Shown: positions 11,806 through 22,449 of the stretch, in pieces
How the letters are laid out: every line of letters starts with the position of its first letter
Numbering within the stretch: the first letter of the stretch is position 1
DNA from: Gymnogyps californianus
Lineage: Eukaryota; Chordata; Aves; Accipitriformes; Cathartidae
Direction of reading: 5' to 3'
NCBI RefSeq assembly: GCF_018139145.2
Contig: NW_026114224.1
Coordinates: 992,001 to 1,056,000, forward strand
DNA length: 64,000 bases
The notes under the pieces: model-generated
Databases searched by the model: none
The model's input: the letters and a program-made list of their open reading frames with translations, nothing else
Told to the model about the DNA's origin: nothing
Translations under genes and position numbers: made by a program

Positions 11806-12678
11806 CTAAGGGCTGCAGCTAGCAAGGGAACTTTCTCCTCCCATTGTTTTTTCCCTCAATTTCTCCTGTTTATCTTCCCTGCCATTAAAGACAAAAGTCA
11901 CTATACTAGCAATTTCATCTCTTCCTTTCCCTTGCCATCCTGGAGCATGTCTGGAAAAATATTTGCATATATCAGGAGCGGATTGGTTGACAAAAAGAGA
12001 AACAAGTAATGATTGATTTTCAGCATTTTCACGGTTCACCCCTCTGTACATTCTCATTTGTGTAGCTAATCAAGCATAGCAATCAGATGGGTGCTCTGCC
12101 GATCTGTGCCGACATTCCCTCGCTTTACTCCAATTTGTTGTTTTTCGTCCTGCTTGCTCCAGGGATTCTAAAAGTCTATCTCTACATTGTCTGAAGGTGT
12201 TCCTCCCTGCTTCTGTAGTATGATCCCACCCTGGGTCGGCCATCAACCATGGTCTTCTTCCAGCGGCTTCTGCAGCCCATCTTTGATTATGCTCCTGGAT
12301 TTGTATACATCCATCCGGGGTAAACTCTGATTCAAATAATTGTTGGATGTCTGCCCAAGTGTGATCATATGCTCTGAGGATACCCTGAATAGTGTGGACT
12401 ACCTTTTCTGGGTCATCTCTGAGCCTGGGCATCTGCTGTTGCCATAAGATTAAATCATTAGAGCTAAAAGGAACCTGAACAGTTCCTGAAGTCAGATGTC
12501 TGGGAACCTGCCCAGGTCCTACTACGACTTGATTTAAAGGAGCCTGAATCTCCAGTGCAATAGGAGATTCAGGGTCCTTAGGGTTGGGGGAAAATTGAGG
12601 GGGTTTAGTTTGTAAAAAGTCCCCGTTCGCCCAACCTGGACGGTTGAGCGGAGGGGAGGGATTTCTTTTGCCAGGCAT
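11806..12678 (-). pseudogene. gag: ERV gag remnant (capsid region)
   Basis: A frame of about 203 codons (12070-12678) begins MPGKRNPSPPL. It includes a Pro-rich linker, then VPFSSNDLILWQQQMPRL, which resembles the start of the gammaretroviral capsid (Gag p30) domain. After one in-frame TGA at 12070-12072 the same frame continues to about 11806 (SAPDICKYFSRHAPGW). Downstream, at about 11665-11710, a nucleocapsid-type zinc knuckle (C-x2-C-x4-H-x4-C) is visible but carries a stop. A matrix-like piece of 68 codons lies upstream at 12782-12988. Not functional. Confidence 0.75.
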
Positions 12679-13097
12679 AATTATTCCAAATATACAAATA
12701 ATGCATCTGTCCTGGGAAACAGTTCTCTAATTGTAGACGCAAAACCTGCTGTCTATCCTCATCCAGACTACCCATTTTGGGCTACTCTTGGTCTGTATTT
12801 CCAACGGAGGTCACTTCAGGCCAGTTTAATTGGCATAACTGTAACACCCTTTTTGTCAAGAGGCTGTGAGTTCCATCTATTTTTGGCCACACCTTTGGAA
12901 CGTCTTCTAAGGACGATCCCTTCACTATACTAAGTCCTCCTCCCATCATTAATGCACCTCTTTTAATGCCCCAAAACGGTTCTTCCACTCGCTACCCCCT
13001 GTATTCAAGTTCCCAGGTGAACTCACCTTCTTGCCGGCAGCGGGATGTTGAATCACAGGGGAGCGTAGCAACATGGTGAATTGGGTGAGTCAGTGGT

Positions 13098-13115
13098 GTC
13101 CCATCTGGGCTGCCA
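13098..13115 (-). promoter_or_regulatory. Candidate primer binding site
   Basis: On the minus strand TGGCAGCCCAGATGGGAC lies two bases inside the 5' LTR, the standard place for an 18-nt tRNA-complementary primer site beginning TGG. I cannot assign the tRNA with certainty. Confidence 0.6.
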
Positions 13116-13117
13116 AC

Positions 13118-13703
13118 TGTAAAAGTCAGTTCTTTGCTGGCCAAGGAGGGAGGCAAGGATGCCTAGCATAGAAATACCAAGGGGATTTATTCTTTTATAA
13201 TTCAGCTACGTGCATAGTGGTGCCCCAGCCTAATGCATGGGGGACCCTGGTAGAGAGAAAAGCAGAGTTTATGTATGTTACAGTACAGTTGTGTAGATCA
13301 ATCAAATCACTCATTTTAAGGAGCGGGCTAATCAGTCACGATTGCTTGCGTAATCGGTATGTACTTGTCCCATGCAGGATCGGTACATGCTTGTCCCGTG
13401 CAGGTGGTGCAGACATAGGGTCAGTGGTTTGTTCATCTTCATTGGTCTAAACTGATGTCCTGTGCCGGTGGGGAGTTTGTGCTGGATTCTGGTCGGTGTT
13501 GGTTCTGGCCGTGGTTATACGCCTGGTTTCACTGCAGGGTAAGTCTTCTGTTGTTTTGTGTCAGTGCAGTGTTTGGCATCCGGCAAGAGCTGGCTTAGGT
13601 TGGGTCTTGGGGTCACATCAGCCCTGAGATAAAAGCTCATAGTCTCAGGTAGTGTTCATTCTTCTAAGCAAGTCATCGTGCAGTTAGCATCTTGCCTTTC
13701 ACA
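13118..13703 (-). repeat. 5' LTR of the minus-strand ERV
   Basis: On the minus strand it starts TGTGAAAGGCAAGATGC and ends CTTTTACA. It closely matches 8029-8615 along its whole length. The + strand 'gatttattc' gives an AATAAA polyadenylation signal on the minus strand. Confidence 0.85.
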
Positions 13704-13797
13704 AACCTGAGCCGATGGCGGAAATGGCTATAAATGCAGCAAGTAAGATTATTACTAACAACGTCTTCATAGTAGATGCTGGGTTAAGCTTTTCCAT

Positions 13798-15662
13798 GTC
13801 TTGGAGCACCAGTTATCTTTTGACTTAATTTAGAAACACAGCCAAGAGACAGCTTTCCCCTCTCCCTATACAACTAATACACCCAAATCATCTAGAACTT
13901 GGAAAATAATGCATTTGTTTCTAAGTAAGCACTTTTTTCCTTCTATTTGAATCTTTGTAAAGCTTTGAGAAGTGCAGGCACTAGCTCACACGTGAATTTT
14001 ATTCCTGCTATTGTCTGCCCTGGAGGTGATCAACAGTCTTAGCTATGAAGTTGCTGACTTGAAATACTCCTATGGCCAGAAGTGAAAATCCGTGTCCCAT
14101 ATGCAGTGGTGAGCTGAAGTGAGGAGGAGCTCTGGACAGTGCTTTGGTGTGGGAGGGAACAAAGGTAGACTGCCTGCAGGTGACTCTGATCTGGCTTAGC
14201 GATCATGAGCATGGCAGCCTCTGCTGGCTCACTGAAGAGTGTCTGGCCTCCTTGAATTGTAGAAACTATAGACTGCTGCTCTCCAAAGTGAGCGACCCTA
14301 GACAGAAGGTATTTTCCTTGAAAGCGCTCCTCTCCCCCCCTTTCCTATTATTGCTGTTGCTGTTGTCTTCTGGGGTGTTTTGCTTTCTGTCCTAGGAGAA
14401 AATGACTTTTTGTTTAATTGAGTTCTGTCTGTTCTGCAATTTGCCAAGTCCTTTCTTCTCTCTCCTTGCTTGGAGAAGGGGAAGACAAGAGAGAGAAGAA
14501 CAGATCAGGAGAGTTATGCTGCCTTACCCAACTGGTGTCACACCTCCTGGCATGGTGACTCTGAGTAAGGGTGCTCTCAGGGTGCTTTCTAACCTTTTCC
14601 AGTGCTCACCACCAGAGAGCTGCCAGCCCTGGAGGAAGGGTAGCTCCCTCCCCCTTCCTCGTGCATCCCAGGCTCTTGTCACGCTGCATAATCTCCTGCA
14701 CAAACAGAAGTGGCCAATGGTGGCCTTCTTCAAGGAGGCTGGTATGGGCACAAGGAAGATCCCGAGAGCAGACTTCATTCAAGTCATCAAAGGGGTATGT
14801 AGGGAGCAGAACAGGAGTAACCTGCTGACAGAGTTGTATGTCCTTACATGCAAACCCAGGGTGGTTTTGGTGGAAGAAATAGTGGTGGTTCAGCAAGGGG
14901 TACTTTTTCTTGTCTTACCCTCAGAAGACAGCTCCCAGAGCCTGTGGAAAGCTGGAGGGGAAAAGGAGGGGAAAGATGTGAGAAGTGGGATGTCATCTAG
15001 AGTGAGTCCTTGGAGTGAGGGGTACCTGTTGCCTCATGGTCTCCAAAGACAGTCACTGCTCAGTACTGCGGCTGGCTGGATCCTGCTGCAGACAGGAACT
15101 GGCATCATGTTTCCTGGTGTCGATACTCAACCTTTCCCCCACCAGTCTCATATATATATTCCCTTTGTGCTGCCTTCCAGCACATATCTGTGCAGCACTG
15201 CTCACCCTGAGCCTCACTTCCCACAGGGTACAGTGCTACGGAGCTGTGAGGAGCACGCTCAGGTCTCCGACGGTTTGATGGTGAAGGAGTAAACAGATAC
15301 TCTAGTCCAAGCCAAAATAAGCCTTCTGGAAACCCAGGGGCTTGGAAGTTTGGCATGTTAACAGCAGAAAGCTCTGCAGAAGGCAGTGAAAGCCCAGTAG
15401 AGTGAGCAGACTTTGCACCATCCCTCCTGCCCAGACAGACTGTTATGACAGATGGAGCCCAAAGTCACGGACTAAATGAACTCAACGAACATTTTAAAGG
15501 GACATTTAAACGGACATTTTGAAGGCCTATAGACTAAGGGAATGATATCTGTGTGTGTATATGTATCAAAAGACAGGAAAAGTGGTGGTGATTAATTGAA
15601 AATGTATCAAAAAGTGTGGGACCTGGACATGGCATAGATGGTATAGAATAAGGGGTGGATAC
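13798..15662. other. Intergenic, little recognisable apart from the candidate exon at 14672-14794
   Basis: AT-richer sequence between the ERV and an ERVL-type LTR. I saw no other exon, RNA gene or repeat that I could support. Confidence 0.35.
14672..14794 (+). CDS. Candidate isolated exon, EF-hand-like peptide
   Basis: The stretch is bounded by CCCAG and GTATGT, is 123 bp (41 codons, phase 0 to 0), and lies in a 296-codon open frame (14402-15292). It contains TLHNLLHKQKWPMVAFFKEA and IPRADFIQVIKG. The spacing of hydrophobic residues resembles a degenerate EF-hand helix pair without a proper calcium loop. No neighbouring exon was found. It may be a gene remnant or chance. Confidence 0.3.
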
Positions 15663-16072
15663 TGTCCTGGTTTCAGCTGGGATAGAGTTAATTTTCTTCC
15701 TAGTACCTGGTACAGTGCTGTGTTTTGGATGTAGTAGAAGAATAATGTTGATAACACACTGATGTTTTCAGTTGTTGCTAAGTAGTCTTTATACTAAAAG
15801 TCCAGGATTTTTCAGCTTCTCATGCCCAGCCAGCAAGAAGGCTGGAGAGACACAAGAAGTTGGGAGGGGACACAGCCAGGACAGCTGACCCAAACTGGCC
15901 AAAGGAATATTTCATACCATATGATGTCATACCCAGTATATAAACTGGAGGGAGTTGGCTGGGAGGGGCGGATCGCTGCTCGGGAACTAACTGGGCATCG
16001 GTCAGCGAGTGGTGAGCAATTGCATTGTGCACCACTTGTTTTGTATATTCTAATTCTTTTAGTATTATTATT

Positions 16073-16109
<37 letters not shown>

Positions 16110-16265
16110 TATTATTTTTTTTCCTTTCTGTCGTATTAAACTGTCTTTATCTCAACCGACAAGTTTATTTTTTTTTTTTCGATTCTCTCCTCCATCCCAC
16201 TGGGTGGGGGGAGTGAGCGAGCGGCTGCATGGTGCTTAGTTGCCGGCTGGGGTTAAACCACGACA
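15663..16265 (+). mobile_element. Solo LTR, avian ERVL-type, plus orientation
   Basis: Starts TGTCCTGGTTTCAGCTGGG and ends CCACGACA, which forms inverted termini. It has a TATA-like ATATAAAC at about 15937 and a TATTAAACTG polyadenylation-like site at about 16133. It is the same family as 22691-23283 and 43041-43630. No target duplication is visible (GATAC against GCTTG). A TTATTATTATTATCA microsatellite lies inside it. Confidence 0.85.
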
Positions 16266-18095
16266 GCTTGTCATGGTATCTGTGTTGTTTTTAACTGCAG
16301 TTTCCATGTCTTTGAGAGAAGAGGCATTGGTTGCCAGTTTATAGTACTAACTGTTTTGCAGATTAAACATACTTTGCAAGCATGGAAGAGAACTGGACAT
16401 GGACAAAAAAACCGCTTCGGGCAACTGCAAAGTAGAGATGGGGGCAGTTTGTAATACTTAGGTCAGGATCAAAAGCTAAAAAATGTTTCCATTCAAAGAG
16501 CCCAAGTCTGTTGGGGGCTCCAGTCTCCAAAATGCCAAACTCTGTGTCTTAAACATTGGTCAGCCCTGACGTTTCTTTCTGCTACTCTCTAACACAGTTT
16601 CTCTGGGCTTTTTCTTTGGTTTGATTTTAATCTCTGGGAGGTGCACAAGCTCAGTTCCATCAAACCACTTGCGAACCTGCCACTTGTCCACCTTCTGCTG
16701 GCGGCCAAGCCAAAGAGATGAAGCCTCATGCTCCTACCAAGCCCGAAGCAAAGTTAAAGCACTGAGAAGCTCCCCGAGTCAGCCCTGAGCCAGAGTGCAG
16801 CTATCTAAGCTGCAATGAGATGGAAGAGACTGGAAAACAATTCATCGAGAGGAGGCGATGGAAGAAGGTACAGTGTATGTGGCACCCTCAGTTTCATATC
16901 TGGATCAGTGCTGTACTTGCACATTGACCAAGCCCCAATTCAGACCAGAAATTGTTGTTACTAATCCTGGGTGCCAGAACGCTGTTCCTGCTCTCTCCTC
17001 CATGGTGTGACCTGAGCGCACGACTGCCCTGCCTGCTCCTGCCTTGGTGCGTTGGGAACTTGGGGGTGAAAAGGATGACAGACTCGTGTAGTTACAGGAT
17101 CTATTGAGGTGTCCTGGGTTTGCTTTGCTAATCACCTCTTTAACGTTTCCTGGGCTATTCACTAGATACATGCATAGAGAGGCAAATTAGGCCGCGAACT
17201 GACTTTCCAATTAATGATTTCCTCTCACAATAAAACATGCATCCATTTTCTCATAGGTAACAGAAGCAGCACGTGCCTCTTCTGAAAACAGGTAGCCACA
17301 GATGGTTGTATTCAGTTGATCCTTAGTTGCTTCCTGTGTAGGAAAACAGTACATTAATCTTTTGTGCATAGGCAGGGCCTTGATAAAGTTGCTGCGTAGG
17401 CAGCAAGTATGTGGATGTCAGGTTTTCTGTCTATTTGTGACTGATCTTTCTTGTTTCTTTTAATGAGGAAAGTCTTGCTATGTACTCCTGAGGAAAGAAA
17501 GAAATTCAAAGAACTGATGAAGAAAGAGCTGCCAATCAAGGTGGGAGTGTAGGTTAGTTCTGGTTTTAAATTTTCTCGACTGTGTTCTAGCCAAAAGCCT
17601 TGTCTTAAATGATTGAAACAAGCTGAACTACTGGTATTTTTCATCCCTGCACAATGCTGTATTGCTACGGACTTTACTAGCCATAGTCATGGACTCTGGG
17701 CCTGTCCTGTAGTGAGGTCAAAGCAGGTATTCAGAAAAAAAAAGGGTGCTTTTCCAAAATGCTTATGAGACAGAAGGCAACAGGGGCTGCAGACAGGTGG
17801 GAATACGCAGAAACGGGCAGTGTCACTCAGAATGAGGAACAGTGATGTGGGTACAGCCGTAGCGTGACAGTTTTCATGGTCTTGAGCAGCCCAGCAGGCA
17901 GCAAGGCTGGCTGCCAGGGGTGTGAACAGCTCCTCCCGAGCATGGAGACTGGCAGGGGAGAGGACAGTGCTGTTCATGTTGGTGTGTAGCAGGTGACAGT
18001 CAGTGGAAGCTGCTCTCAGGACATATAATTAAGAGCTGTCATCTTGGTACTTGGTGGGAAATAACATGAGGAAAGAGGGTAAGTCATGAAAGGCC
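16266..18095. other. Intergenic, nothing recognised
   Basis: No exon with supported splice sites and no clear repeat was seen on either strand. Confidence 0.35.
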
Positions 18096-18099
18096 ATAT

Positions 18100-18600
18100 T
18101 AACTGTACGTGTTAAGGAGACTGTTAGTTGTGATTGAGGCAGTAAGTGAGACAATCCTTGTCGGAGCTTTCTGAGTGGGTAAGAATGGGGCAAGACTGCA
18201 GGTAAGGACAGAAAGGTTCCCTTTGTTGGCTCTGTCTCTAATTCTTACCCATAAGCTTTCAAGCTGCTCGTGGCTGTTCTTCAGAGACAGCTCTTCACAA
18301 TCTATCCATTTCTTGACATAGAGCACAACCCCTCCTCCCTCCTTCCTCGCCTGTCCCTTCTGAACAGCCTGTAGCCATTGATAGCCACACTCCAGACATG
18401 GGATTCATCCCACCAAGTTTCAGTAATGGCAACTAGGTCATAGTGTTCTAGCAGCACGGTGGCTTCCAGCTCCTCCAGTTTGTTGCCCATGCTGCATGCA
18501 TTGGTCTAGAGGCACTTCAGCTGGGCTGTCGGCCGTGTCACCTTTTTAGAGGAACACACCTTAATTCCTTTGAGCTACTTCTCCAGTGTTTCCCTGTTGG
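18100..18600 (-). mobile_element. CR1 LINE fragment, endonuclease region, minus strand
   Basis: Minus-strand frames at 18302-18490 and 18099-18326 encode LLEHYDLVAITETWWDESH and VKKWIDCEELSL, typical of the CR1 ORF2 apurinic-type endonuclease. Frameshifts separate the pieces. The 5' and RT parts are absent. Confidence 0.8.
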
Positions 18601-18604
18601 CTCC

Positions 18605-19925
18605 TATTACCAAGGAACTGTGCCACAAGTGACATCACAAGCATCTGCACAAGCCAGGTTCCCACGCCTGTGCTGGCAACTATTAAGTTACAAGTGACAT
18701 CACGTGAACCTGCACACACCAGGTTCCCACACCTGCCATATGCGCTACACAGCCACCAGTGACATCAAAGCACCAGCATTAGCCTGGTTCCAATGCATGC
18801 TCTATCAACTACTCTGCCAGGCATGACATCATAACCCACTGCACGACCAGGTTCCATTCAATGCCCTATCAGCGTTCCCCCCACCAGTGACATAAACGTG
18901 CACAAGCCAGGTTCCCGTGCCTGTCCAATCAGCTGCTCAGACACCAGTGACCTCACAAGCACGTGCACAAAGCAAGTTTCTGTGCCTGCCCTATGAGGAA
19001 CTGTGCCACAAGTGACATCAAAAGAACCTGCACAAGCCAGGTTCCTGTGCCTCCCATATCAGCTACTCATCCACTTCTGACATCACCAGCAAGTTCTTGA
19101 TCAGGTTCCATTCAATGCCCAATCAACGTTCCCGCCACAAGTGACATAAACACCAGCAGAAACCTGGTTCCAGAGCCTGCCATATGAGGTACACAGCCAC
19201 CAGTGACATCAAAACACCAGCTTTAGTCTGGTTCACATGCCTGCCCAATCAGGAGCTGTGCCATAAGTGACATCACAAGCACCTACACAAGCCAGGTTCC
19301 TGTGCCTGCCTTATCAGATACTCATCCATTTGTGACATCAGAAGCAAGGGCTCGACCAGGTTCCATTCAATGACCGATCAACATTCCCACCACCAGTGAC
19401 ATAAACACCTCCACAAGCCAGGTTCCCATGCCTGCCCTATCAGGAACTGTGCCATAAATGACATCACAAGCACCTGCAGAAGCCAGTTTTCTGCACCTGC
19501 CCTATCAGGTACTAAGCCAGCAATGACTTAAACACCTGCACAAGCCAGGATCCTGCTCCTGACCAGTCAGGAACTGTGTCATAAGTGACATCACAAGCAC
19601 CTGCAGAAGCCAGGTTCCTGCACCTGCCCAATCAGGAATTGTGTCACAAGTGATGTCACAAGCACTTGCACTAGCTAGGTTCTCACTCCTGCCCAATCAG
19701 GTACTAAGCCAACAGTGACATCTCAAGCATTTGCACAAGCCAGGTTCCCATACCTGCCCTATCGGGAACTAAGGAAGCAGTGACCTAAACACCTACACAA
19801 GTCAGGTTTCCCGCACCTGCCGTATGAGCTACACAACCAGCAGTGACCTCACAAGCACTTGCAGAAGACAGGTGACTGCGCCTGCTCTTTCAGCTACTCC
19901 ACCAGGCATGACGTCAAGGCTACCG
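18605..19925. repeat. ~65-bp minisatellite, about 20 units
   Basis: Units carry the ordered words 'gtgacatca', 'cacaagc(a)cctgcacaagccaggttcc' and 'cctgccctatcag'. Successive GACATC words start at 18631, 18696, 18761 and 18825, giving a period of 60-65 bp. Several units diverge (cacgtg, gacctc, gacataaac). It sits between a minus-strand and a plus-strand CR1 fragment. Confidence 0.85.
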
Positions 19926-19929
19926 GTTC

Positions 19930-20345
19930 CTGCACTTGGGTCACAACAATGCCATGCAATGCTACAGGCTTGGGGAAGAGTGGCTGGAAAGCTGCCCAGC
20001 AGAAAAGGACCTGGGGGTGTTGGTTGACAGCCAGCTGAATATGAGCTGGCAGTGTGCCCGGGTGGCCAAGGCGGCCAACAGCATCCTGGCTTGTATCAGA
20101 AATAATGTGGCCAGCAGGACAAGGGAACTGATCATCCCCCTGTAGTCAGCACTGGTGAGGTCGCACCTCAAATACTGTGTTCAGTTTGGGCCCCCACTAC
20201 AAGAAAGACATTGAGGTGCTGGAGTGTGTCCAAAGAAGAGCAATGAAGCTGGTGAAGGGTCTGGAGAACAAGTCCTATGAGGAGCGGCTGAGGGAATTGG
20301 GGTTGTTTAGCCTGGAGAAAAGGAGATTCAGGGGAGACGTCACTC
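19930..20345 (+). mobile_element. CR1 LINE fragment, C-terminal RT region, plus strand
   Basis: Encodes [20 protein letters not shown] and [20 protein letters not shown] across a frameshift. This is the typical 3' part of CR1 ORF2. The end joins an ERV remnant at about 20345. Confidence 0.85.
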
Positions 20346-20359
20346 TTATTCCTTCCTGC

Positions 20360-21720
20360 CAACATATTCACTTCCTCTCTCTTTCTTCATTCCTTCATTT
20401 CTGTCTTTTCTGTCTCTGACCTACCATCATATACATATGCTGCCAGAGACAGTATCGTTTGTAGATTTCCCCCCTCCCATCCTGGAGCATGCTCTACAAA
20501 GAATTTAGGAATGTCTGGGACTGCCTGTTGAGCGAATACACTCACCGCCATTTTGTCATTAAAATCATCGTGAGTCATTCCTCCATAGCGCAATAATGCT
20601 CGCCACAAGTGATTCCAAAAGTCGCTTGGGCGTTCATCTGATCTTTGCCTCACTTCCTGAACTCTTTCCCAGTTACCACCAGTTTTTCCTGCAGTCTTTA
20701 TTGCCAGGACCAGATTATGGCAAGCTGTTTCACAGGCAGCTCGGTCATTTGCATTCTTCTAATCCCAGTTCGGGTCTGCTCCTGGCCAAGGCTGGCTGTT
20801 TCCATCACGATTCGCTAATTCTCTGTCTTTTTCCAATATCTGGTCTCTATCTCCTGACCAAAATATTTGCTGCAACAGCACTTGAACATTCCCCCCAACA
20901 GGGGTGATGTCCCTCTAAGAGTGTGGAGAATAGTTGGGCAGCCTTTTCCGGGTCCTCTCAAACCTGGGGCATCTGGTGTGCCCATTGAGTCAAATCTCTG
21001 GGAGCCCATGGCCAATAAATACAGGGATGTAATATTGGAGAGCATGGTTACTGTCCTGCTGCCACAGGCATTCCTGCAGCTGGATTAGCCATCACCATCC
21101 CAATTCTAGGAGCTTGCAATGCAGGAGCGTGATTTTCAGGAGGAAGTGGTGGGTACAGCGTAGGGTCTGAGGAGCAGCATGCACAGGCACAGGGTGAAGC
21201 AGAGCAGGGGTCGAGTTTAGACTCGAGTCTGCCAGCATTTGCTGCAGTAGCGTCTGTCTTGTCTTAGCCGAATCCCTGTATCCTCCTGGTCGTTTAAAAG
21301 CCCAGTTATCCCAGAGAAACCAGTAGTCCATTTGCTGAAGGTTCCGATCTTCCAAGCGTTGACGCAGGAAGGTCAGCTTGCTCGTATCAAATGAACCTTG
21401 CAGGGGCCAGTGCTCAGAGCGCATCTCCTCTTGAGTCCCAGCTGGTCACTCATCCTGACAGAGAACTATAGCTTGAGCTTTGCTGAGTCCTGAAGTACTG
21501 TCAATTTTCTTCCACTTTCCCAGAATTTCTGCCGGTGGCGAACTCTGTTTTACCTTACCTATTGAGGCCCCTCCATGACTTCTGCTGCCCTCACTTTTAG
21601 TGCCTTCCCGGTGAATGCAGATCCTGCAAGGACAATCAGGTGAGCTCACCCAGTGCCAGCTGTGTCATATGCAGTAGCCACGCTCACCAGGTCGGGAACC
21701 CGCAGAGTGCCATCTGTGTC
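20360..21720 (-). pseudogene. gag: Second ERV gag remnant, minus strand
   Basis: Minus-strand frames at 20387-20653 (QAVPDIPKFFVEHAPGWEGG), 21092-21424 and 21446-21649 resemble in order the capsid and upstream gag of the 8029-13703 element: compare SAPDICKYFSRHAPGW there. Frames are broken by stops. The 3' part of this provirus is missing, since the sequence switches to CR1 at about 20345. Confidence 0.65.
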
Positions 21721-21727
21721 GCCAAAT

Positions 21728-22441
21728 TGTTACTGAAAGGGATTTGCTTGCATTTTTCTTCTCTTCTAGTTTGTGCGTGGGTACTAGAAAAAAGGCAGCA
21801 GAAGTTCATGCTAGCTAAAAACCCCTTTTTATTGCTGGCCATAAAGGTGCCTCTCGGCTACTCACATCTTCATTTTTACAATCTACATAACCTATTGGCT
21901 TTGGCCATGATATCACCTGTTACCATTCACTTTTGAATATTTGTACATGTGAACCTCCTGTACAAGCAGGCTTAATGCGTATTTATCAGCTGAGTTGGCA
22001 CTGTTTGGTTGCACAGGCCGTCAAAGCAGACTTCCCCCCAGGTAAGTGAATGCTGGGAAACCCTGAGTGTCCTCCAGTGACAATCTGCTGGTCAGCTTTT
22101 TCACCGGGACTAGTTCAAAGCCTACGCAGCGGGACACAACTGCTGCCTCACAGGTTTTCTTTATATCCCACAGGAGCTCGATGGTGATAACGCCATTTCT
22201 AGCTTGGTTTGGGAGACAGGGAGAACCAAAGCTCTTCTATCACAGCTTGGATTGGTCTGCGAAAGCAGGATGAAAACCTTGTGGAGATCACAGACGCAGC
22301 TGTCCTGGGCTGTGAGCTGTGCAAATGCCAAAGCATTCCTGCTGCTACCCCAAGGGTCACCAGCAAGAGTTCTGACAGCTTGAGGCCGGCGTTTCGTGTC
22401 AGCAGGCCAGGGGCAGGTCACCCCATTTCTGTTGACTGTCA
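21728..22441 (-). mobile_element. Probable 5' LTR of the second minus-strand ERV
   Basis: On the minus strand the sequence next to gag reads TTGGCGACACAGATGGCAC, a PBS-like TGG start, with TGTTACTG of the LTR edge beside it on the + strand at 21728. On the minus strand an AATAAA lies at about 21826 and a TATAAAG at about 22160, in the order expected for R and U3. The outer end near 22441 is a guess. Confidence 0.5.
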
Positions 22442-22449
22442 TAAATAGG

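Larger units (their letters stand above)
8029..13703 (-). mobile_element. Degenerate class I (gammaretrovirus-like) endogenous retrovirus, minus strand
   Basis: Two direct LTRs about 5.1 kb apart enclose retroviral remnants in the order gag, protease/RT, RNase H, integrase C-terminus, env, read on the minus strand. The PBS and PPT are in the expected places. Every reading frame is broken by stops or frameshifts, and internal deletions have removed the integrase core and most of env. Target duplication is not clear: TACC before 8029 and AACC after 13703 match at 3 of 4 bases. The class I assignment rests on the Gag capsid-like region, the single zinc knuckle and the YVDD RT. Confidence 0.85.

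Noticed and set aside
18605..19925. CRISPR-like regular repeats
   Set aside because: Units are contiguous and diverged without unique spacers, and the context is vertebrate.
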